From contig WJMB01000059.1 in the NCBI GenBank assembly GCA_014728185.1, positions 1-22,228 of the forward strand: a stretch of 22,228 bases of DNA, read 5' to 3'. The first letter of the stretch is position 1, and each line of letters opens with the position of its first letter. The position numbers and the translations under genes are program-made. Below are positions 10,689 to 17,876 of the stretch, in pieces. Below the pieces are notes generated by a model. It was not told the origin of the DNA. It saw only the letters and a list, made by a program, of their open reading frames with translations, and did no database searches. This DNA is from Candidatus Coatesiibacteriota bacterium (lineage in GTDB: Bacteria > RBG-13-66-14).

Positions 10689-11042
10689 TCAGCGGAGCGG
10701 GCTCAGGCCCGCGTAGAGGCCGTCGGCCTCGGCGGCGGAGAGGTAACCGTCGGCTACGGCGGTGTCGATCCGAACGGCCAGTTCGGCGAAGAGGGCCTCG
10801 TTCTCGGTTGCCGCCTCCCGGGGCAGACCCAGGATGGTCAGGCGCAGCACCGCGGCGTCAGCGGGGCGCTCGTAGACGGCGCGCTCCAGAGTGGAACAGA
10901 AGCTGGCCTTGACCATCTCACCGATCAGGCGCCCCTGTTGCGTCATGACCAATACGACCACCAGCAGGGCGCCGAGCAATCCGGCGACGACGGCCGCTCC
11001 GCAGCTCCGACGCGAAGCCGTTTTATGCGGGGCTGTCGGCAT
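10689..11042 (-). CDS. Small single-pass membrane protein, unknown function
   Basis: This 117-residue protein has a basic N-terminus (PHKTASRRSC), one membrane segment at about 15-33 (AAVVAGLLGALLVVVLVM) and an alpha-helical, alanine-rich outer part. Composition is host-like. The start is uncertain. ATG 11042 is abutted by GGAGG with no spacer. The frame stays open upstream, with TTG codons near 11090 and at 11144, but the residues there do not look conserved. No family recognised. It stands alone between two gene-free regions. Confidence 0.5.
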   Translation of the reverse strand: MPTAPHKTASRRSCGAAVVAGLLGALLVVVLVMTQQGRLIGEMVKASFCSTLERAVYERPADAAVLRLTILGLPREAATENEALFAELAVRIDTAVADGYLSAAEADGLYAGLSPLR

Positions 11043-12347
11043 CCTCCGGCCTCGATTCCGAACCGCGCGTTGGCGGGGGCGAACTGACAAAGCAGCGGTC
11101 GGCCATTCATCATCGATTATATCAAAAAGGCGCGCCGGGACCAAACATGTTCTGATCAGGGGGGATTATCTGCGATCAGCCACCTCCGGCTTCGAGGGAG
11201 GGGCATGTTTTATTGGGATCGTTTACTCAGTCCAGACCGATTCGTGATTGAAAACTGCTGATAACATGTGCGATGCTTCTCGGATAATTGTTACAAAACA
11301 TGTAACCAAAAGTGGCGGCTAGTAAAGGCGAAAGGATTATCACTCGTATCCGGACTGGTATAACTTGCTATGAAACACTTTAATGCCAATGGGATTATCA
11401 CACGTTCATGAACAGGCACATATCCCTAATAGCATGTAATTATGTATCTTATAGCTGCGCAAGCTGCCACTGTCCGTGTGTTGCCTGGTGGCATATTGCA
11501 GATGTTCATTAAGCGGACGCTTCAAACAGAAATCTGCGAGTCGGCTAATCGCTACTCCCGGCTTATATCCCGGGATTCAAGGCTTAAGGAGACTATCTGC
11601 TTTCTATTGGCGACGTTATCAGATATGAATACTATTCTGGCTTCTCGAGCTGGGGCGTTTCGTGGGCTGGTTCTCGGCCCTTTCGCTCTAAATGCCGCTT
11701 ATTGTCCCTTCAATGTCGGTTCATCTTCTGTGATGATCCCGCAGCTTTTTCGAGGTGGATCGGTGTTTCGAGATCGAGTTGGCTGGTCCGGGATCGTATG
11801 TGATGCCATTTGCTAATAGCTTGTCATTAAGTGCTTCAAAGCTCAACGCGTTGTCATTCCCCAGTAGTCGCTTTATGGCAATACTTCTAGTTCGGCGCTT
11901 AGCGCCATGGGAATCCGGCAAGCTGTCTGTCCCGCCGGACAGCCTTGAAGCAGCGGCTGCTGGAGAACAAGCCAAATGCGAGCTATTGCGTGTATCAGCC
12001 CTTGTCTCAGCTGGATGCCTGAACAAGATGACGCCATAATCAAAGCAAGCCTGATGAGCAACTCTATCCAGCAGCTCTCAATCGCTACAGATATTGGTCC
12101 GGTTTCTTGTGATGATCCCCTTTTTTCCACCACCGAGCCGGGTGTCGTTCACGGTCCGAATACCACAACAGACAGCCAACAGCCGTCGGCCAATCCCCCG
12201 ACCCAGCCTCCCGGGGCAAATCTCCCCTTGCCTGACCCGCTTCCATGTTCTATCATCTTCGTTGAGAGCTCGCTATCAAGCAACTGGACGGTCCGCCCGG
12301 TCGAGGGCGCCCATGATCGACTGTCCGCCATCAAGGAGGAGTCGGGG
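11043..12347. other. 1.3-kb gene-free interval before ilvE
   Basis: This is the largest non-coding stretch here, less GC-rich than the genes. Open frames at 11442-11816, 11755-12039 and 11721-12026 show no family features. The frame of ilvE is open back to 11976 but that extension is unlike any aminotransferase. It contains a weak relative of the 320-bp repeat (about 11250-11440) and two related segments ending TGTGATGATCCC (about 11728-11741 and 12107-12119). The second resembles a segment at about 17753-17779. Confidence 0.55.
11250..11440. repeat. Possible third, degraded copy of the 320-bp repeat
   Basis: TGCTGATAAC...GTGC near 11258 resembles TGCTTGATAATG-TGC of copies A and B. GAACAGGCACATATCCCTAAT (11410-11430) resembles GAACAGG...ATCCCTAAT of copy B (17467-17488). 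The interval between them is about 30 bases shorter than in A and B. Evidence is by eye only. Confidence 0.35.
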
Positions 12348-13403
12348 ATGGCTAAACCGCTGTACTACTTCAACGGCGACCAAACCAAAGCGAATCTGGA
12401 TTTCCCCCACCTGGGCTTCGACTATACCCGCTGCCCTTACCGCTTCGAGGCCGTCTACGAGTTCGGCGTCTGGCGTGTCCGCGGTCTGCTCGAGGACAAC
12501 CAGCTCCACCTGCCCGAGGGCAGCCAGTGCGTCCACTACGGCCAGCAGCTCTTCGAGGGGATGAAGGTCCAGACCGGCGCAGACGGCAAGATCTACGCTT
12601 TCCGACCCCGCGACAACGCCCGGCGGATCAACGAGGGCGCCCGCTATCTCTGCGGCGCCGAGATCCCCGAGGAGCTCTTCATCCGCGGCGTCGAAGAGGT
12701 CACCCTGGCCAACCTGCCCTTCGTCCCGCCCCACGGCTCCGGAGCCGCCCTCTACGTGCGCCCCTTCTGGCTGGGTGTCGACGACAACGTCGGCGTCAAG
12801 CCCGCCCGGAATTACATCTTCCGCATCTACGTCACCCCGGTGGGTCCCTACTTCCCCGGCGGCTTCGGCCCCGACCAGGGCAAGAGCTTCATGGTCAGCA
12901 AGTACGATCGCGCCGCCCCCCACGGCACAGGCCACGTCAAGGCCGGCGGCAACTACGCCGGCAGCTTCCTGCCCACCCTGGAGGCCCGGAGCGAGGGCTT
13001 CGCCGGAGCCATCTTCATGGACCCGGCCGAGCACAAGAACATCGAGGAGATCGGCGCCGCCAACTTCCTCGGCTTCAAGAACGACACCCTGGTCACCGTG
13101 GACTCGCCGAGCATCCTGCGCTCGATCACCCGGGTGTCGCTGCTCGAGATCGCCGAGAAGGTCTACGGCTGGAAAACCGAGGAACGTCTGATCAACCTCG
13201 ACGAACTCGATGACTTCGACGCCGCCGCCTGCTGCGGCACCGCCGCCGTGCTGACCTGGATCAAGGGCATCACCGATCCGAAGAGCGGCCGGAGCTGGGA
13301 GTTCCCCTACGATGAACGCTGGGTCAAGCTCTACGACCAGCTCACCGGTATCCAGACCGCCAAGGTCGACGACCCCTTCGGCTGGCGCTACGAGATCAAG
13401 TAG
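12348..13403 (+). CDS. ilvE: Branched-chain amino acid aminotransferase (class IV, large type)
   Basis: This PLP enzyme transfers amino groups between Leu/Ile/Val and 2-oxoglutarate in the cytoplasm (EC 2.6.1.42). It has 351 residues, fitting the longer BCAT type shared with eukaryotes and many bacteria. Family elements in order are VHYGQQLFEGMK (61-72), YAFRPRDNARR, YVRPFWLG, VTPVGPYFPGG, GTGHVKAGGNYA with the Schiff-base Lys198, and EEIGAANFLGF, which holds the PLP-binding Glu. ATG 12348 has AAGGAGGA 7 bases upstream. The frame is open further upstream, but there composition changes and family similarity is absent. It appears monocistronic: 1.3 kb of gene-free DNA precedes it and a 17-bp perfect hairpin follows the stop. 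Confidence 0.96.
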   Translation: MAKPLYYFNGDQTKANLDFPHLGFDYTRCPYRFEAVYEFGVWRVRGLLEDNQLHLPEGSQCVHYGQQLFEGMKVQTGADGKIYAFRPRDNARRINEGARYLCGAEIPEELFIRGVEEVTLANLPFVPPHGSGAALYVRPFWLGVDDNVGVKPARNYIFRIYVTPVGPYFPGGFGPDQGKSFMVSKYDRAAPHGTGHVKAGGNYAGSFLPTLEARSEGFAGAIFMDPAEHKNIEEIGAANFLGFKNDTLVTVDSPSILRSITRVSLLEIAEKVYGWKTEERLINLDELDDFDAAACCGTAAVLTWIKGITDPKSGRSWEFPYDERWVKLYDQLTGIQTAKVDDPFGWRYEIK

Positions 13404-13418
13404 CCCCCACCAACACAC

Positions 13419-13456
13419 GATATACAACGGGACCCTTTGGGGTCCCGTTGTATATC
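13419..13456 (+). terminator. Strong hairpin after ilvE
   Basis: A perfect 17-bp inverted repeat (13419-13435 with 13440-13456) has a TTTG loop, 15 bases past the ilvE stop. There is no T-tract after it, so it may act as a terminator with help, or as a 3' stabilising hairpin. Confidence 0.6.
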
Positions 13457-13584
13457 CCCGCGCCGCCGCGGGTGAACCTCTCCACCCACGCTCCCGACCT
13501 CCCAAGGCGCTCCTTCCATCACCACCGACCGCATATCCACTCAGCGACAATTCCACCGTTCACCGGCAACCGAGAGCGTGGTCC

Positions 13585-13773
13585 CCGCCCTTCGCCGAAC
13601 CCGGACGCCGCCGACGCACCCGATCCGGGACCGGCGTTGGCACATTTCTTGCGGAGATGACCGGGGGATTGCCAAATGATGCCCCCCGCTCCGCTGCAAG
13701 AAATGTGCCAACGCCTCACGCAGGAGCAATCCGGCGCTCCGAAAGCGGCGTGAAGGGGTTCGGCGAAGGCCGG
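13585..13773. repeat. Nested palindromic element, copy 2
   Basis: Inner arms 13633-13652 (GGCGTTGGCACATTTCTTGC) and 13696-13715 are perfectly complementary. Relative to the other copies one base differs in each arm (G to A on the left, C to T on the right), so pairing is kept. Outer arms 13585-13602 and 13756-13773 match at 17 of 18 positions. Gaps are 30 bases left and 40 right. The right gap holds a side stem TCACGC (13716-13721) with GCGTGA (13748-13753), enclosing GGAGC/GCTCC. It lies between ilvE and the NtrC-type gene. Confidence 0.9.
13633..13652 (+). promoter_or_regulatory. Candidate sigma-54 promoter (inner left arm of copy 2) facing the NtrC-type gene
   Basis: TTGGCACA, four bases, TTGC: GG (13639-13640) and GC (13651-13652) are 10 bases apart as in sigma-54 promoters. 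The last base of the -24 box is A rather than the consensus G. It faces the regulator start at 13890, about 240 bases downstream. Function is inferred. Confidence 0.35.
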
Positions 13774-13792
13774 GTGGACAAGGCGGGCGGCC

Positions 13793-13821
13793 TTGCCACA
13801 AATAGCCCCATGTGCTACCAT
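13793..13821 (+). promoter_or_regulatory. Candidate sigma-70 promoter of the NtrC-type gene
   Basis: TTGCCA (13793-13798), 17 bases, TACCAT (13816-13821). The predicted start near 13828 falls inside the palindrome at 13820-13841. Confidence 0.5.
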
Positions 13822-13841
13822 ATGTAACAAGCGTTACATAT
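13820..13841. promoter_or_regulatory. Palindromic operator candidate
   Basis: Perfect 9-bp arms ATATGTAAC (13820-13828) and GTTACATAT (13833-13841) flank AAGC. The site overlaps the last base of the -10 hexamer and the expected transcription start, a position suited to repression or autoregulation. The binding protein is unknown. Confidence 0.55.
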
Positions 13842-13889
13842 ATAGACGACCATGCCTGCTATCAGGGTCCACCCTCGGGGGAGGAAGCC

Positions 13890-15239
13890 ATGAAGATCCT
13901 CGTCGTCGATGATCACGAACCCACCCTGGCCTTGCTCAAAGCGATCATCAAGAAGGCCGGCTACCAGGTCGAGACGGCCTCCGCCGCCGCCGACGGCCTG
14001 GCGCGCGTCGAGGCCGGCGATATCGCCGTGGTCTTCACCGATCTGGTGATGCCCGGGATGGGCGGCCTGGACTTCCTCAAACGAGCCAAGGCCGTCGACC
14101 CGGACCTGCCCATCCTGGTCATGACCGGCCAGGGGACCATCGAAACCGCCGTCGAGGCGATGCGCAACGGCGCCGAGGACTATCTGACCAAGCCCATAGC
14201 CCGCAGCGAGGTGATCCTGCAGATTGAGCGCGCCCTGGAGAAACGCCGCCTGGTGACCGAAAACCGCGAGCTGCGCGGCGAGCTGGCCGACCGCTACTCC
14301 TACGACAAGATCATCGGCAACTCCCGGGCGATGAAGAAGGTCTACCAGATCATCGCCAAGGTGGCTCCCTCCGACGTCACCGTGCTGATCCGCGGCGAGA
14401 ACGGCACCGGCAAGGACCTGGTCGCCCGGGCCTTGCACTATAACTCGCCCCGTCGCAAAGGACCCTTCATCAAGATCGACTGTACGGCCCTGCCCGAGGG
14501 CCTGTTGGAAAGCGAGCTCTTCGGCTACAAGAAGGGAGCCTTCACCGGGGCCAATCGCGACAAACCTGGACGGGTCGAGAACTCCGCGGGCGGAACCCTG
14601 TTCCTGGACGAGATCTCGGAGCTGACCTCGCCGCTGCAGGCCAAGGTGCTGCGGTTGATCCAGGAACGCCGCTTCGAGCGCCTGGGCGAGAACCAGACCC
14701 GCGAGGTCGACGTCCGTCTGCTCGCCGCCACCAACACCGACCTCGAGAAAGCCATCGAAAACGGCGTCTTCCGCCGCGACCTCTTCTACCGCCTCAACGT
14801 CGTGCCCATCGTCCTGCCCCCGCTGCGCGAGCGCGAAGGCGACGTGCTGCTATTGGCCCGCAAGCTGCTCGAGTCGACCTGCCGACGCTACAACCGCGCC
14901 TACGGTGGTATCGAAAGCGAGGCCGCCGACGCCCTGGTCCGCTACGACTGGCCGGGCAACGTCCGCGAGCTGGAGAACCTGATCGAACGGCTGGTGGTCC
15001 TTTCCGACGGCGACGAGGTCCATGTGCGCCTCGAGGACCTGCCCGACAATGTCACCGCCGCCGAGGGCAGCTTCCTGGCCCAGGCCGTGGCCAAGGACCT
15101 CTCCCTCGAGGAACTCGAAAAGGAGTACATCCAGGCCGTGCTGGCCAAGACCGACGGCTACAAGACCAAAACCGCCGAGATCCTGGGCATCAACCGCAAG
15201 ACGCTCTTGGAAAAGCGCAAACGCTACGATCTGGACTAG
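13890..15239 (+). CDS. NtrC-family sigma-54-dependent response regulator
   Basis: A cytoplasmic transcription activator of 449 residues with the standard three-part layout. The receiver domain (1 to about 120) has acidic Asp7-Asp8, phospho-acceptor Asp51 (VVFTDLVMPGMGG), Thr79 and Lys101. The AAA+ domain (about 138-375) has Walker A GENGTGKD (169-176), the sigma-54-contacting GAFTGA loop (216-221), Walker B TLFLDE (236-241) and WPGNVRELENLIERLV. The Fis-type helix-turn-helix (about 408-449) has KTKTAEILGINRKTLLEKRKRY. ATG 13890 follows GGGGGAGG by 5 bases. The GAFTGA loop and HTH are intact, so it should activate sigma-54 promoters. No histidine kinase is nearby, so it is an orphan here. Palindromic element copy 2 and a separate operator-like palindrome lie upstream. 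Its target genes are unknown. Confidence 0.93.
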   Translation: MKILVVDDHEPTLALLKAIIKKAGYQVETASAAADGLARVEAGDIAVVFTDLVMPGMGGLDFLKRAKAVDPDLPILVMTGQGTIETAVEAMRNGAEDYLTKPIARSEVILQIERALEKRRLVTENRELRGELADRYSYDKIIGNSRAMKKVYQIIAKVAPSDVTVLIRGENGTGKDLVARALHYNSPRRKGPFIKIDCTALPEGLLESELFGYKKGAFTGANRDKPGRVENSAGGTLFLDEISELTSPLQAKVLRLIQERRFERLGENQTREVDVRLLAATNTDLEKAIENGVFRRDLFYRLNVVPIVLPPLREREGDVLLLARKLLESTCRRYNRAYGGIESEAADALVRYDWPGNVRELENLIERLVVLSDGDEVHVRLEDLPDNVTAAEGSFLAQAVAKDLSLEELEKEYIQAVLAKTDGYKTKTAEILGINRKTLLEKRKRYDLD

Positions 15240-15305
15240 CCGGGAACCGTCTTTTAAGCTAGGCTTATATTCAGACGACAACCCTCAAGCCAACCGGAGC
15301 GCAGC

Positions 15306-15974
15306 GTGAGAATCCCAAGCCGCTACCTGCCAGTCGTTTCGCTTATCTGTTGTGTCCTCCTCGCCGGTTGCTCGACCAGCCCCGTCGAGGGCGGCGGTTC
15401 GGGCAAGAGCTACCTGTGGGCCAGGAACCTGGCCGATCCCCTGGCCGAGCTCTGGGACCCGGATTACACCTTCGCCGCCGTCGTCGGGCTCTGGCTCGAC
15501 GGTCACGGCGAGCTCGGCGAGGAGAACGACGAGCCCCTCTGGGGATTCGCCTACAGCGCCGCCGGACGGGAGGAACCCCTCGCCGTCGTCGTCGACTATG
15601 ACGGCCTGGCCGCTCCGCTGCCTCTGGAGGACTACGAGCTCGAGCTCGACCAACCCCTGGGCGACTACGACGACACCGATGTGCTCAAGTGGATGATCAC
15701 CGCCGCCGACGCCATGCGGGACCATCCCCAGCCCCTGGACGCCTACGACTACCTGCTGGGCGCCGCCCACGAGGGCTCCTTCTACGGTCGCGACATCGCC
15801 GCCGTGGGCTTCTTCGAAGAGACCGACCAGGAGACCGAGCTCGACCCCGAGGACTTCGACCCCCTCACCCTGATGCGGGGGGCCTACGCCTTCATCCTGT
15901 TGGACTGCGCCTCCTCGACGGTGCTGCTGCGCAGTTGGGATGTGATCCCCGACGCCGCCCCTCCGACGCGGTGA
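15306..15974 (+). CDS. Lipoprotein of an unnamed family (paralog of 17877-18503)
   Basis: This 222-residue protein has a signal with lipobox LAGC (Cys22) and a Gly/Ser linker, then an acidic globular domain. It shares ordered blocks with the lipoprotein at 17877: ADPLAELWD, VVGLWLDGHGELGE, PLWGFAYS, DHPQPLDAYDY, and AYAFILLD...VLLRSW. No known family recognised. The start is GTG 15306, with GGAG 5 bases upstream. It begins 66 bases after the NtrC-type gene and may be co-transcribed. Palindromic element copy 3 starts 5 bases after its stop. It is about 14 residues longer than its paralog, mainly at the C-terminus (DVIPDAAPPTR). Confidence 0.8.
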   Translation: MRIPSRYLPVVSLICCVLLAGCSTSPVEGGGSGKSYLWARNLADPLAELWDPDYTFAAVVGLWLDGHGELGEENDEPLWGFAYSAAGREEPLAVVVDYDGLAAPLPLEDYELELDQPLGDYDDTDVLKWMITAADAMRDHPQPLDAYDYLLGAAHEGSFYGRDIAAVGFFEETDQETELDPEDFDPLTLMRGAYAFILLDCASSTVLLRSWDVIPDAAPPTR

Positions 15975-15979
15975 GCCCT

Positions 15980-16160
15980 CCGCGCCCTTTGCCGGAATCC
16001 TCCTCGCTCTAACGCTTATCAGCAAACGACCGCCCGGCGTTGGCACGTTTCTTGCGCCGTCGCGCGCCGGTCCGACAAATGCCCGTTCCCTTCCGCAAGA
16101 AACGTGCCAACGCCGCCTAGGGCGAGGGGCGCCTCACCGCAAACCCGGCAAAGGGCGCGG
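15980..16160. repeat. Nested palindromic element, copy 3
   Basis: Inner arms 16036-16055 (GGCGTTGGCACGTTTCTTGC) and 16095-16114 are perfect, with a 39-base spacer. Outer arms 15980-15995 (CCGCGCCCTTTGCCGG) and 16145-16160 are a perfect 16-bp inverted repeat with a sequence unlike copies 1 and 4. Gaps are 40 bases left and 30 right, the reverse of copies 1 and 2, so it is in the opposite orientation. The spacer shares a long run with copy 4 (CGCGCGCCGGTCCGACAAAT). Confidence 0.92.
16036..16055 (+). promoter_or_regulatory. Candidate sigma-54 promoter (inner left arm of copy 3) facing the methyltransferase gene
   Basis: TTGGCACG, four bases, TTGC is a full match to the -24/-12 core, with GG at 16042-16043 and GC at 16054-16055. 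It is about 140 bases upstream of the methyltransferase start at 16197. Activity is inferred. Confidence 0.4.
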
Positions 16161-16196
16161 CGCGACGGCTGATCGGGCGAACCCGCGACGCATAGA

Positions 16197-16982
16197 ATGG
16201 ACTGCTCTCTCTACAACGCCCCCCGCTACTACGACATTGCTTTCGGCTGGGATCCCGCCGGCGAGGCGCGGATTCTCGAGGACCTTTTCGCGCGCTACGC
16301 GGGCGGTGAGGTTCGCAGACTCCTCGAGCCGGCCTGCGGTTCGGGTCGCTTGCTGCGGGCCTTCGCCGAACGCGGATACCGGGTGCTGGGTTACGACGCC
16401 AACCCGGCGATGGCCGCCTACGCGGCTGAACGCTCCAGCGGCGGCGCGCATCCGGACCTCGAGGTCCGGCGGGCCGGGATGACCGAGTTCGACGCCGATC
16501 GGGAGTTCGACGCCGCCTACAACGTCATCAACAGCCTGGGCTACCTCACCGCCGATGCGGAGATCGTCGAACACTTTTGCCAGACCGCCGCGGCGCTGCG
16601 GCCCGGCGGCGTCTACGTTGTTCAGGCGTCCTGCGCCTATCGCGAGCTCCCCGGCGAGCCCGGTGTCTGGAGTTCCGCCCGCGACGGCGTCCGGGTTCGG
16701 ACGTGCTGGGGCGTCGTCGAGCAGGACCGCGCCCGGCGTCTGAGCCGGGAGCGCTGCCGGTTGGAGATCGACGACAACGGCCGCACTCTGGTCATCGAGG
16801 AGCGCCACGAGCTGCGCCTCTGGCTGTCCGCCGAACTCCACGCCCTGGCCGCCGCGGGCGGCCTCGGCGTGTGCGGCGTTCACGACGAACGTGGCGCGCC
16901 GCTCGCTCCCGAGACCGAGCTCACCGGTGAGCTGGGCAACCTTTACCATGTGTTCCGCAAAGCGGACTGTGGGTGCTGGTAA
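16197..16982 (+). CDS. Class I SAM-dependent methyltransferase, substrate unknown
   Basis: The protein has 261 residues and opens YNAPRYYDIAFGWD, a common start for small-molecule methyltransferases of the Methyltransf_25/11 type. Motif I is LLEPACGSGRLL (42-53) with Glu44, which is typical of this subgroup in place of Asp. The acidic residue at the end of strand 2 is Asp67 (VLGYDANPAM). The post-motif region includes FDAAYNVINSLGYL and LRPGGVYVVQ. The C-terminal part is a beta-rich cap ending in LGNLYHVFRKADCGCW. Substrate cannot be inferred. ATG 16197 lacks a good ribosome site, but family similarity begins at once. It lies between two paralogous lipoprotein genes, 37 bases after palindromic element copy 3. 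Confidence 0.88.
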   Translation: MDCSLYNAPRYYDIAFGWDPAGEARILEDLFARYAGGEVRRLLEPACGSGRLLRAFAERGYRVLGYDANPAMAAYAAERSSGGAHPDLEVRRAGMTEFDADREFDAAYNVINSLGYLTADAEIVEHFCQTAAALRPGGVYVVQASCAYRELPGEPGVWSSARDGVRVRTCWGVVEQDRARRLSRERCRLEIDDNGRTLVIEERHELRLWLSAELHALAAAGGLGVCGVHDERGAPLAPETELTGELGNLYHVFRKADCGCW

Positions 16983-17876
16983 GCGCTTCCGGCGATAACC
17001 TCAACGCGCGGTGGCGGCTTGACGGACGAGTGTGTGGTTTTTCAGCAACCCGCCTTAACCTTTGCACCGCACCCCGAACTCGCTGAGTCATACCCGGATA
17101 GCCACCCACAGGCCCGCTTACTCGCTGCGACCTAGTCAGTTAGTCGATAACAAATACACAAAAGATAGGGATCATGAAACGTTATCGTAACTGAGCAGGG
17201 CGGATATTGAAGGCTCACCGAGCAGGCACTCGCTGATTGGCTGAGCTTGACATTGATTCCAGTTCAGTATGCGCAGTCTTATTGCTTGATAATGGTGCAG
17301 TTATGAGCCGACTGGCGATCGAGTGGGTTATTACCGGTTGCTATACAGGGCAGGTTATCCATCAAGCAGGCCCCCTGTCGCCGCCGCTATATTAACTGCT
17401 GGAAAGTGACAGGAAGGTCTTCTGCTATACGTGTACTATCAGCAGATTACAATCTCAACCCGGTCCGAACAGGTCATACGATCCCTAATGCATTATGGTT
17501 CTCCATGTCGTCATCTCCCGGCAGTTGCTGCATGGCGTTGGATTATTCCTGCTCATGTTGTCGTGTATTGCCGGCATGACGGCTATCCCGACGGTTGATC
17601 CGGCTGCCTAAGCCAGACACAGCTCAAGAAAAGCAGTCTATTGCTTGGAAAAACCTTGAGATCAGCCAGGCGCTTTATCGAGGTGAAACCTTCAGCAAGG
17701 CAGGTATCGAGAGCTAATCACTTGCAACGGTTCTCAGCAGCGGCAGAAGGTTCAGTTTCGTGTGAGGATCCGATCTATTACCTACGCCGAACCCCGCTCC
17801 GGGTTAGCCTGGGGCTCATCAGAGAAGTCTTCTTGATCAGAACCGGCGGGCGCACCGCCCAACCATGGGGGAAATG
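16983..17876. other. 0.9-kb gene-free interval holding repeat copy B
   Basis: No gene recognised; an open frame at 17641-17877 has no family features. Repeat copy B occupies 17168-17485. A later segment (about 17753-17779, GTTTCGTGTGAGGATCC) resembles one upstream of ilvE at about 12102-12118. Composition is less GC-rich than the genes on both sides. Confidence 0.55.
17168..17485. repeat. Diverged 320-bp intergenic repeat, copy B
   Basis: Counterpart of 8642-8963. Blocks: ATCATG (17171), TATTGAAGGCTCACCGAGCAGG (17205-17226), a 37-base block from CAGTCTTATTGC to GAGCCG (17274-17310), GTGACAGG (17406) to AGCAGATTA (17449), and GGTCCGAACAGG...ACGATCCC (17462-17485). Block offsets differ from copy A by only 0-4 bases. 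Hairpin arms TCTGCT (17421-17426) and AGCAGA (17441-17446) correspond to the hairpin in copy A. Confidence 0.85.

Noticed and set aside
11976..12347. N-terminal extension of ilvE
   Set aside because: Similarity to aminotransferases begins at ATG 12348, which has an excellent ribosome site. Upstream residues look like translated intergenic DNA.
12276..13556. Long minus-strand open frame across ilvE
   Set aside because: Antisense shadow of a GC-rich gene. The plus-strand frame has all aminotransferase motifs.
13812..13889. N-terminal extension of the NtrC-type protein
   Set aside because: The receiver domain begins at ATG 13890 behind GGGGGAGG. The extension covers the promoter and palindrome.
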